Source of the DNA: a virus
Virus record (IMG/VR): IMGVR_UViG_3300028581_003812
Location: 1 to 59,269 of that record
Length of the DNA: 59,269 nucleotides
Reading direction: 5' to 3' (one strand)
The position numbers were made by a program, and so were the translations under genes. Shown here in pieces: positions 50,533-59,006 of this stretch (positions are counted from its first letter, which is position 1; every line of letters starts with the position of its first letter). Below the pieces are notes generated by a model. The model was not told the DNA's origin. It searched no databases and was given only the letters and a program-made list of their open reading frames with translations.

Positions 50533-51449
50533 ACAATTTAATCATATATCAATCATCAAATTTTCAAAATAAATTCTTCAGATACTATCATTTGTTTTTT
50601 GATCAATTAATATGCCAATTAAAAACCAATTATATTGTTAAAGAGGATAGATTTTTTGAAAAAGCTGACGAAATTGGCAGACCCATCAGACTTTCTGATG
50701 GCAGTGAATATACTATTTTAGAATGTGAATTATTGATAGAAAACACCACAACTAACAAAATCTATTTTATTTCTGTTTGCGATTTGCTCTCAAGTTGCAG
50801 CATACATATCCAAATGAACAAGAGATTGCAAAAGGTTTTATTAAGTCAATATAATTTTAAAGAAATTGAGCTCAATATCTTACCTGCACACTCTGATAAG
50901 TTTGTTCCTTGGATATATTTTCCATATGTAAGCAACGATTTGGAGCAACATTATACTAAGCGAGCCACAGCAGTATTGAAGGACGAGCTGTTTTTTAGAA
51001 CTTCATCCTCATGGTACCGTCCGTTATTGAGATACATTGATAACAGCATTCTTAAAGACATAGAGCATATAGGCAGCTTCGACAATTACTGTAGTGATGC
51101 TATAACATATAAGATGGGCCTATCCTTAGGCGGCAAAGGTGATTTATGTTATAGAGACATAGAATACTTGGGTCTGGGCATACCCTTCATTAGATTCAAA
51201 TACAACAGTACACTCAGTCAACCTTTATTGCCAAATTACCACTACATTAATGTGGATTACCCTGAAAGCAGTGTTCGTGATAAAGATGGTACAGAGGAGT
51301 ATGCTGAATTAATTAAAAAAAGGTTTTTGGAAGTTAAAGACGATGTTAATCTTTTAAATTACATCTCCAACAATGGCTACAATTATTATAATACATATAT
51401 AAAGCATCCCAATAATGTAGCATACACTTTACAATTACTTGACCTATAG
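50529..51449 (+). CDS. Glycosyltransferase, CAP10/GT90-like (paralogue B)
   Basis: 306 residues. The core LSLGGKGDLCYRDIEYLGLGIPFIRFKYN, then PLLPNYHYINVDYPE, matches paralogue A over the same catalytic stretch. The N-terminal half (IIYQSSNFQNKFFRYYHLFFDQLICQL) has diverged much more, so acceptor choice probably differs. It overlaps paralogue A by four bases and probably depends on it for translation. A 33-base gap precedes the two-domain glycosyltransferase. No signal peptide or membrane helix is seen, so it would act in the cytosol. Confidence 0.58.
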   Translation: MNNLIIYQSSNFQNKFFRYYHLFFDQLICQLKTNYIVKEDRFFEKADEIGRPIRLSDGSEYTILECELLIENTTTNKIYFISVCDLLSSCSIHIQMNKRLQKVLLSQYNFKEIELNILPAHSDKFVPWIYFPYVSNDLEQHYTKRATAVLKDELFFRTSSSWYRPLLRYIDNSILKDIEHIGSFDNYCSDAITYKMGLSLGGKGDLCYRDIEYLGLGIPFIRFKYNSTLSQPLLPNYHYINVDYPESSVRDKDGTEEYAELIKKRFLEVKDDVNLLNYISNNGYNYYNTYIKHPNNVAYTLQLLDL

Positions 51450-51482
51450 ATTTGTCATTTTAAAGCTATACATATTCAATAG

Positions 51483-53150
51483 ATGAAAAATAAATTAACC
51501 ATTGTCACTGGTATTTTTGATCTGGGCAGAGATAATGCCGGTGAGGGGTTCAAGCGACCATTCACACATTACATAGTCAAATTTACTGAACTGCTCAAAG
51601 CACTAAAGGATTATAATGTAGTTATCTATATTGAAGAGAAGTATAAAAATTTAGTTGAAGATATACGCGATTCATCAAACACAGTAATAAGAACGAAAGA
51701 AATTGATGATTTTAGAAACAATTTTCCTTTCTATGATCAAGTATCTAAAATAAGAAAGGATGAAAAGTGGTTTAAGCAAGCTGGTTGGTTGGAGAACAGT
51801 GCACAAGCTACCATGGAGCTCTACAACCCCATGGTCATGTCAAAAATGTTCATGCTTCATGATGAAAAAATCCGCAATCCTTTTGACTCTGATTATTTTT
51901 GCTGGATTGACGGTGGTTTAACCAATACAGTACACCCAGGATACTTTTCCAAAGATAAAGTATTGGATAAACTACCTAATATTTTGGATAAGTTTTTATT
52001 CTTGTGTTTCCCATACCCTGATGGAGGTGAAATTCATGGCTTTGACCGAAACAAGCTGAACGATTTAGCTGGCACAAAAAATGTAGAGTATGTTTGCAGG
52101 GGTGGAATTTTTGGCGGCCCCAAAGATCTTATAAGTGATATTAATAGCATTTATTATAGTCATTTATGCAGCACTCTTAATGAAGGATACATGGGCACTG
52201 AAGAGAGCATATTCACGTTAATGTCTTACACACACCCTCAGTTATTTAAAAAGCATATGATTGAATCAAACGGACTAGTAAGCAAATTTTTTGAGGATTT
52301 AAAAAATATGGAGGTGCAAGAGAATAACAACATTACTCTGAATAATTACACAGGTACCAGTCTGTATGTCATTGGATTCAATTCACCTAATCAATTTGAG
52401 ACATTGTGTGAAAGTTATCTGCAACAGCCTGGCTTTATAAAAGAAACAAAGAATTACCTGTTGGATAACAGTACTGATGTATCTACCACTCCAGCTTATG
52501 AAGAGCTTTGTAAGAAATATAACTTTGAGCATCTTAAGAAAGATAATTTAGGCATATGCGGTGGCAGACAATTTGTAGCTGAGCATTTTGATTCAACAGA
52601 TTCAAAGTATTATATTTTTCTAGAAGATGATATGCTTCTATATGATAAAGAAGGTGTATGCAAGAATGGGTTCAACAGAAAAACGAACAATTTATTTTAT
52701 AAGATTTTAAAAATAATGGACAAAGAAAATTATGACTTTTTAAAGTTTAGCTTTACTGAGTTTTTTGGCGACAATTCAACACAATGGTCATGGTATAATC
52801 TTCCACAAGTTGCAAGAGAAAGATTTTTTCCTGATTACAACAAACTGCCTAAGATAGGCACAGATCCAAATGCACCAAAAACAACATATAAGAATATTAA
52901 AACTTTGGATGGTGTTGCGTATGCAGATGGTGAAGTGTATTACTGCAATTGGCCACAGATAGTGTCTAGAGAAGGTAATAAAAAAATGTTTTTAACTACC
53001 AAATGGCAACGCCCATATGAGCAAACTTGGATGTCTTACATGTATCAGCTATGCAAAGAGCAGGTATTAGCAGGTAGCATATTGTTAATGTCTCCTATAG
53101 AACATAATAGATTTGATCATTATGCAGGTAACCTCAGAAAAGAGAGTTAA
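51483..53150 (+). CDS. Two-domain glycosyltransferase: HtrL/YibB-like N-half and GT2-like C-half
   Basis: 555 residues. The N-half (about 1-270) resembles HtrL/YibB/WlaTC-like enzymes: LTIVTGIFDLGRDN, HYIVKFTELLKALKDYNVVIYIEE and YFCWIDGGLTNTVHPGYF. The C-half (about 290-555) resembles GT2: TGTSLYVIGFNSPNQFETLCESYLQQPGF, then YYIFLEDDMLLYDKEG where EDD fits the DxD-type site, and a helical end. Two catalytic centres in one chain suggest two sequential sugar additions. It closes the island; the next late-type promoter follows. A second family name is possible for either half. Confidence 0.65.
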   Translation: MKNKLTIVTGIFDLGRDNAGEGFKRPFTHYIVKFTELLKALKDYNVVIYIEEKYKNLVEDIRDSSNTVIRTKEIDDFRNNFPFYDQVSKIRKDEKWFKQAGWLENSAQATMELYNPMVMSKMFMLHDEKIRNPFDSDYFCWIDGGLTNTVHPGYFSKDKVLDKLPNILDKFLFLCFPYPDGGEIHGFDRNKLNDLAGTKNVEYVCRGGIFGGPKDLISDINSIYYSHLCSTLNEGYMGTEESIFTLMSYTHPQLFKKHMIESNGLVSKFFEDLKNMEVQENNNITLNNYTGTSLYVIGFNSPNQFETLCESYLQQPGFIKETKNYLLDNSTDVSTTPAYEELCKKYNFEHLKKDNLGICGGRQFVAEHFDSTDSKYYIFLEDDMLLYDKEGVCKNGFNRKTNNLFYKILKIMDKENYDFLKFSFTEFFGDNSTQWSWYNLPQVARERFFPDYNKLPKIGTDPNAPKTTYKNIKTLDGVAYADGEVYYCNWPQIVSREGNKKMFLTTKWQRPYEQTWMSYMYQLCKEQVLAGSILLMSPIEHNRFDHYAGNLRKES

Positions 53151-53167
53151 AAAACTATACTTTTATA

Positions 53168-53174
53168 GTAAATA
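53168..53174 (+). promoter_or_regulatory. Late-type promoter element
   Basis: GTAAATA, 5 bases before the GTG at 53180, directly after the last island gene. Confidence 0.45.
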
Positions 53175-53179
53175 ATTAG

Positions 53180-54004
53180 GTGAATTATACATATTATGTA
53201 TTGTCCAGTTACCAACCACTTGGTAAGCCTGGATTTGTTAATTCATGGTTTTTTTATGACCCAGTGTATGGTGTCAACATTAATTACCCTAACACTCTGA
53301 GTGGCAGTACATTTGATAGCACTCTGGGCACATATGTGTATCCTGCAACAACTTATGGAGGCAATTTCATACCCTGGGGCTACATAGTACAAAATTCTAC
53401 TCTGAGTGCTGATTTAGGTAATTTTAAAGGTTCAACTACTTTAACTATTCAACCTTCTTCAATAGATGAGAAGTATTTTACCACATTAAAGATTGTATAT
53501 GATTTTAATGACAACGATATAAGAGTGATTGAGAAAAGCATTGTGCAGAACGATGTGTTCAATAACGTGAGTATAGATCCTGGATCGCCTACAGATTATC
53601 CTATTTCCCATACGTACTACACTCCCACTACAACCACCACGTTTTACCCTTCAATAACAGTAATCAATGGCAACTTAGCTTTAAACATTTTTAATCTTAA
53701 ATTAACCTTAAAACAGGATTCACTCTTTGATTTTGATAATTTTCATTTAATCAATTCTGCTCAGTTAACGAAGGCAGCATCTTTAAAATATAAAAGCTTA
53801 GAAGTTATAGAGCTAGATTCACAACCGTCAAAACTCATTTCAAATTTCTTACTGTTAAGTGCAAATGCTGACGAAATTTACAATACCCCCTACCCTACAC
53901 CTTCTTTAACAATAACAAATACACCAACGCCGACACCAACAAAAACAGTGATACCCACACCCACACCCACATTAACCCCCACTCCCACTAAAACCTCACC
54001 ATAA
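53180..54004 (+). CDS. Virion protein with Thr/Pro-rich C-terminal tail
   Basis: 274 residues from a GTG start. Residues 1-230 are strand-rich, Ser/Thr/Tyr-heavy with no recognised domain (YTYYVLSSYQPLGKPGFVNSWFF, TLKIVYDFNDNDIRVIEKSI, NLALNIFNLKLTLKQDSLFDFDNF). Residues about 235-274 are Thr/Pro-rich (TPSLTITNTPTPTPTK), the same composition as the stalk of the lectin adhesin. The end is bare, so the tail may point outward or join a partner. It lies immediately after the glycosyltransferase island. Role in the tail fibre or baseplate is inferred. Its TAA stop lies in the next promoter element. Confidence 0.6.
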   Translation: MNYTYYVLSSYQPLGKPGFVNSWFFYDPVYGVNINYPNTLSGSTFDSTLGTYVYPATTYGGNFIPWGYIVQNSTLSADLGNFKGSTTLTIQPSSIDEKYFTTLKIVYDFNDNDIRVIEKSIVQNDVFNNVSIDPGSPTDYPISHTYYTPTTTTTFYPSITVINGNLALNIFNLKLTLKQDSLFDFDNFHLINSAQLTKAASLKYKSLEVIELDSQPSKLISNFLLLSANADEIYNTPYPTPSLTITNTPTPTPTKTVIPTPTPTLTPTPTKTSP

Positions 54005-54007
54005 ATA
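54001..54007 (+). promoter_or_regulatory. Late-type promoter element
   Basis: ATAAATA, 7 bases before the ATG at 54015; it contains the TAA stop of the preceding gene. Confidence 0.5.
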
Positions 54008-54014
54008 AAAACAT

Positions 54015-57000
54015 ATGGATATCATATCTTTAAATCAATTTAATTTTATAGGATTATCAGCTAACTACCCTTTTGATAACACCCTAAAAATAAATCAAAA
54101 TATGTTTTTTTCAGAACAAGGTATTAATATTGCTATTAATAATATCCTTCAAGATGTTAATGATAATAAAATAAATAATTATTCAAACCTATTTCTAACC
54201 AAGTTAGATAATTTGGATAGTAATGTTACTATCCAAACACTCAATAAATTGGACGATGAGGGGTTCTCTACATATTTTGCTTGTAATGCCATAGGCGCAT
54301 TTACGCCCACGTCACGTTTTTGGACAGTGGAAGAGCCTGACATTGATACGAATCTAGCAAGCATTGCTGTAACTGGTGTTTCAACTGAAATTAATAATTC
54401 CTATTTCTTTGATGTCGAACTTCTGACTGACAAACTGTGCACAGTCTCTCATGAAAACAACGGGATAATAAGATATCTTACTCTAGATTATACAGGCAAC
54501 TTAAGCTTTTGTAAAGAAATCGATTTATTAACTACAAATGAATACAATCCTCAAATTTTTTATTATGTTTATGCACGTAATTATGATTATTTTATATTAA
54601 TGAAAAACATTAATGATGTATGCAAATTTTTAACGTATTCAGCTGATGCTCAAGACTTAATTCTAGTGGATCCTTTGACCGGTTCTGTAGTACCCTACTC
54701 TACTACTGCTGTGTTTAGAGTTCGCCCTAGGAATGAGGAGCCCAACTTCACAAGCTTAACAGACTCATGGGTAAGTTATAAGAAAGATTTTAAAACAAAT
54801 TCGTTAACTGTTAATAATGACCGAAGCTACAGTAAAATAAAAAGTAATCTGCTTGTCAATAGTGAGTATTATAATGTTTCAGAAGATAAAAAATCTTTAG
54901 ATGTAAATTTATTATCGTTAAAAAATACTAACACATCTGAAAACAACCAATCTCGAGGCAACCCGTTCTTTAATGAAGATAATGTACAGTTCAGAGATTA
55001 TAAAACAATTTTTACAGGCTCAAATCAAATCAAAGGCAATGACAATATAGTCTTTAATTATGAAACATATACAACATCAATATTTCTTAAGAAAGATAAA
55101 GTAACATATTTTCATGTACCACAAATTTTTTACCCTTTTGTGAGACTTAATATTAATGATTCAAATCTTGTTAATGCAGGTGCCATTGCTGGCGATCACC
55201 CTTTAAAATCTGATAAAATTTTTAAGAAAAAATCTGATTACAAATATTCATCGCATTTCGGTGAAACAATTGAAGAAACAACTGGCAGCTTTTTATGTTC
55301 ATGGCTTTCTGGTAGCACAGACACCACTGTAAAACCCATATGGGTTGACAGGTACTTTAATCCCAAACGCTCTACATTTATTAGTGCTTTGTCTGCTTCA
55401 ACATACAAAGCGATCCAATACATTTCGCTTTTTGATTGTTTGACTGATAAGGCTGCAGAATTACTTGGTGATGTTGATGTTTTTGATAAACCTTCAGATT
55501 TAGTTTTTGAGCCTGGTACCTATTATGCATATCATCACTACGGTCCAAAAGATGTTGACAATTTTATTAAAACGTTTTCAAGCTATTTAGTTCAGAATAA
55601 CTTTGATTATGTATACAGCACTAATGGGTCCGTTATTAATATTGATAAAAATAATTTTGAATATGATTTAAATGGTGAGAATTACTTAATCTCTGATAGT
55701 CTTTCAGCTATACAAGCTACCAATCAATTCACTCTGGCTTTTGATGCACATTCTGATGATTGGACAAAACCCTCGGGCTACCAAATTTTAGGCAATTTTA
55801 ATCGTGATGGGTTTGGAGTTTATAATAAAAATCTGGCCACCCCGTTAATTATATTTCCTGCTGCAAGTGCGCTCTATATAACCAATACTGATTTTAAAGT
55901 ATTGAATACAGTGGAACTCAATTCAAATATTTGCGGCATTATTAGACTGCAAGGTCTAAATGATGTGTATACAATACTGGAGGATAGTAGTATAAGACGG
56001 TACAACCTTTCGTATTCAGAGACAAGAAAAATAGTTCCTAGTGATAATGCCAAATTAAACCAGCTCTATGATATTGACTACGATGAAACAAACGCATATA
56101 TTTTATATAACAATAATGTACCGCCAAATGTAACCTCTCTAGTGAAGCAGTTTAATCTAGTTAACAATGAAATACAAGACGCAACTAATGCTACAAAAAA
56201 CTGCATTCTGTTTACTAGTCCTAATTTACGCAGAACTGTAAACGTTTATAAAGATAAATTATACTTTACTAATGGATCCAAGGCAGAAAGAATTGATAAT
56301 ACTATTTTTTATCAAATTAATAATAGCTTAAGAATGTGGAAAAATATTGATTCGGCTTACTCCACAGATTTTATTGCATTTAGTGCTGCAACTAGTGTAG
56401 ATGATTTTATGTTCGATTTTGATAAAAATTTATGGTTGTTATATGATAAAAATAAATATGTTAAATTTACTAATAAGCGGAAATTCATATTATCTGGTAG
56501 CTTCGGTAACGATAGCTACGACAACTATAAATTGTTTCCCACTGCAGAGTTTGATAACACAGGATACAATAAAAAGATAATTGCATCCAGATTAGCAAAT
56601 GCAAAAACCAATTTAAACATAGTTACCATTGATTCCATTGGTAATATAGAGAAATCTACTCTTTTAAACGCTACATCAGCTAAGTTTAACAATTTTTCCA
56701 ATAGTTCGTATCTTACTAATTATCTTGCTGAAAAATACCCAGAGAGTAGCTTAAATTTTGTTGCGCAGCTAGTCAATTCCTTTGATTTAAACGATACAGC
56801 TTCCACTGAAATTGTATACAATCTTTCAGCGTTAGACCCGGGGTACCATAATTTTGCTCTTCGCTTTGATTCATATGAAGGATTCATGTATTTGTTTGTG
56901 GATGGTCAAATGCAACAGTACTCAGAATTTGCACCCAGAAAGTATAAATTTAGTAATCTGGCTTCCCGACCTTTTTTAATAGGTACCAGTTCCTATACTA

Positions 57001-57374
57001 ATGGCGTACCTCTCTTTAACTACCTTAAAAAAGAAAACTCTTACATGGTTGATAACATTAAAATTAAAAACTTTTATTTGTATGATAAGCCGTTGTTTGA
57101 TTTTGATATTATTTTTCATGCCAGAAAAGGTATGAAAATTAATGATTTAAATTTTGATCTGGCTTGTGGTAAAAGAAATTATCTGGAAGAAGTGGAGCGA
57201 TATTTCAAGGTGGATCCACCTGGTACAAAGAGCACACTCTTCAATGTGGCAATACGCAACACAGGTATCACTAACCCGGAGCTAAGATATGCTCTGGAGC
57301 AAAGAGTAAACCAAATTTTTAGTATATCTGCACCTGCGTATACTAAATTAAATAAATTTGTCTGGATAAATTAA
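54015..57374 (+). CDS. Giant tail structural protein with LamG/concanavalin-like domain
   Basis: 1119 residues. Most of it is beta-rich and Asn/Ser/Asp-heavy with no clear family. Residues about 915-1035 look like a LamG-type concanavalin fold: LDPGYHNFALRFDSYEGFMYLFVDGQMQQY, then FSNLASRPFLIGTSS and VDNIKIKNFYLYDKPL. The C-terminus (NTGITNPELRYALEQRVNQIF) is helical and could anchor it to the baseplate. It follows the short Thr/Pro-rich protein and precedes a propeller-like protein, so these probably form one distal tail structure. LamG domains bind glycans or proteins. No enzyme motif seen. Confidence 0.6.
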   Translation: MDIISLNQFNFIGLSANYPFDNTLKINQNMFFSEQGINIAINNILQDVNDNKINNYSNLFLTKLDNLDSNVTIQTLNKLDDEGFSTYFACNAIGAFTPTSRFWTVEEPDIDTNLASIAVTGVSTEINNSYFFDVELLTDKLCTVSHENNGIIRYLTLDYTGNLSFCKEIDLLTTNEYNPQIFYYVYARNYDYFILMKNINDVCKFLTYSADAQDLILVDPLTGSVVPYSTTAVFRVRPRNEEPNFTSLTDSWVSYKKDFKTNSLTVNNDRSYSKIKSNLLVNSEYYNVSEDKKSLDVNLLSLKNTNTSENNQSRGNPFFNEDNVQFRDYKTIFTGSNQIKGNDNIVFNYETYTTSIFLKKDKVTYFHVPQIFYPFVRLNINDSNLVNAGAIAGDHPLKSDKIFKKKSDYKYSSHFGETIEETTGSFLCSWLSGSTDTTVKPIWVDRYFNPKRSTFISALSASTYKAIQYISLFDCLTDKAAELLGDVDVFDKPSDLVFEPGTYYAYHHYGPKDVDNFIKTFSSYLVQNNFDYVYSTNGSVINIDKNNFEYDLNGENYLISDSLSAIQATNQFTLAFDAHSDDWTKPSGYQILGNFNRDGFGVYNKNLATPLIIFPAASALYITNTDFKVLNTVELNSNICGIIRLQGLNDVYTILEDSSIRRYNLSYSETRKIVPSDNAKLNQLYDIDYDETNAYILYNNNVPPNVTSLVKQFNLVNNEIQDATNATKNCILFTSPNLRRTVNVYKDKLYFTNGSKAERIDNTIFYQINNSLRMWKNIDSAYSTDFIAFSAATSVDDFMFDFDKNLWLLYDKNKYVKFTNKRKFILSGSFGNDSYDNYKLFPTAEFDNTGYNKKIIASRLANAKTNLNIVTIDSIGNIEKSTLLNATSAKFNNFSNSSYLTNYLAEKYPESSLNFVAQLVNSFDLNDTASTEIVYNLSALDPGYHNFALRFDSYEGFMYLFVDGQMQQYSEFAPRKYKFSNLASRPFLIGTSSYTNGVPLFNYLKKENSYMVDNIKIKNFYLYDKPLFDFDIIFHARKGMKINDLNFDLACGKRNYLEEVERYFKVDPPGTKSTLFNVAIRNTGITNPELRYALEQRVNQIFSISAPAYTKLNKFVWIN

Positions 57375-57379
57375 AACAT

Positions 57380-58999
57380 ATGAACATTTCTCAAGTATCC
57401 GCTGAAAATAACATAGTATATGATAGATATCTTTACGATAATCTTGAACTACCATATGGCATAAATGAAATCCTTATTCAAGCCAACGAAACTGTTTCTG
57501 CCAGTGTAATGAACTTAAAATTCGACTACATAAATAAAAACTTCTTGTATCTTTATAAAAATTCATTAATAAGCTCAAATATTATTCCTGTTTCTAATAC
57601 CGCTATTGCTGGTATTACAGCAAATTCGACTCTTTTCACTTGGTATTATAATTTGAGCACATCACAGTTCATACCTCTCTCCACCAATGTTGGTTTGGAG
57701 GGTATGGATCAAGTAAATTTAATGCATATACTGCAAAACCAAGGTACAGGGGCTTATTATATGTTCTTATCCTATTCTAACTATGTTAAGGTTTTTAAAT
57801 TTAATTTACAAGGTACATATTTGCAGAATGTATTTAATTTTAGTGAAATAGACCCCGGTCTCTCACAAGGCACTGGGTATGGTATAGCCTATAAAAGTAT
57901 ATCTGCTTTTGCTGCCATTGATAGATATTTTTATGTTCTAGATTCAGAGAGGTGCCAGCTAGTAAAATATGATGCAATTGGGTTCATAACAAAAAACAAT
58001 ATTTTTAATGAAAAGCTATCATATGTAAATTCAATAGGAAACTTTGGCGGTAAAACATCCAAATTGGAATTCAATAACCCAACAGGGCTAGCTGTGTACC
58101 AAAAATTTATATATGTATTAGATTCAGGTAACAGTTGTGTTAAAAAATACGATGGAGATTTAAACTGGGTTTACACATATAGGCTTTCAAAAGATTTATT
58201 AAACATTACTGCTCTTAATATAGCTTGTGATAATAGTGGCAATATTTACATTTTAACAAATAAAACTTTACTAAAATACAACAACAACTTCACATCAAAA
58301 GAAGAAATCGATTTAACAAAATATACAGGTGAAACGTTTAAAAAAATAGTTATTTCCACTACTAATGAAAATATTTTTTACCTGGTATCAGATAAAAATG
58401 TATATAAAAAGTTTACTAACCGCATAAGCCCTGACATAGGCAAATATCTTTTGTACAGGTACAACTACAACATACCTGCTGATAATATTACAGCATTCAC
58501 AACAATATCAGATGGTACAAATGATAATGTATTAATATTTACAAAAAACGGCAACACTGGTAAATTAGGTTTGTTTAAAGATAATTTGAATTTGTATGAT
58601 ATTTTAGCTCAAAGAGACTTTGATGTGTATACTTTAGGTAATATAGAAATAAACGGTCATGAATATTTTCAAAATTGGTGTATTAACAAAAGTTTAGCTA
58701 AAATTATTTTGAACCATATGCGTTTTAGAGATCAAATTATAGGTAAATTTCAAGCTAAAACTGATATTAATAATAATATAGTGTTTTCTAATACAAGATA
58801 TTTGCTGCCAGACGAATTAGATTCCATTTATTTTCAACAAGAACTCACTGCTTTCATAGGAGCAAATGAAATAGTAACCACAAGTGTTGTTAACAGATGC
58901 ATCAGATATATATACAATGCACAAATAAATATGCTTAAAGTATTGCAAGCTGAAATCCTAGGCATACCATACTTTGATAACACCATCACTTTGAGTTAA
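57380..58999 (+). CDS. Tail protein with NHL-type beta-propeller
   Basis: 539 residues, 5 bases after the previous stop. Residues about 170-330 have NHL-like blades: YFYVLDSERCQLVKYDAIG, PTGLAVYQKFIYVLDSGNSCVKKYDGDL, LNIACDNSGNIYILTNKTLLKYNN. The pattern (I/L)xVxDxxxxxVxKYD is repeated about 45 to 65 residues apart. The C-terminal 120 residues (CINKSLAKIILNHMRFRDQIIGKFQ, RCIRYIYNAQINMLKVLQAEIL) form helices, possibly a baseplate attachment. A related propeller occurs in the 1153-residue gene. Propellers here likely act in surface contact; function is inferred. Confidence 0.62.
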   Translation: MNISQVSAENNIVYDRYLYDNLELPYGINEILIQANETVSASVMNLKFDYINKNFLYLYKNSLISSNIIPVSNTAIAGITANSTLFTWYYNLSTSQFIPLSTNVGLEGMDQVNLMHILQNQGTGAYYMFLSYSNYVKVFKFNLQGTYLQNVFNFSEIDPGLSQGTGYGIAYKSISAFAAIDRYFYVLDSERCQLVKYDAIGFITKNNIFNEKLSYVNSIGNFGGKTSKLEFNNPTGLAVYQKFIYVLDSGNSCVKKYDGDLNWVYTYRLSKDLLNITALNIACDNSGNIYILTNKTLLKYNNNFTSKEEIDLTKYTGETFKKIVISTTNENIFYLVSDKNVYKKFTNRISPDIGKYLLYRYNYNIPADNITAFTTISDGTNDNVLIFTKNGNTGKLGLFKDNLNLYDILAQRDFDVYTLGNIEINGHEYFQNWCINKSLAKIILNHMRFRDQIIGKFQAKTDINNNIVFSNTRYLLPDELDSIYFQQELTAFIGANEIVTTSVVNRCIRYIYNAQINMLKVLQAEILGIPYFDNTITLS

Positions 59000-59002
59000 A
59001 TA
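58996..59002 (+). promoter_or_regulatory. Late-type promoter element
   Basis: TTAAATA, 4 bases before the ATG at 59007; its TAA is the stop codon of the previous gene. Confidence 0.5.
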
Positions 59003-59006
59003 CCAT

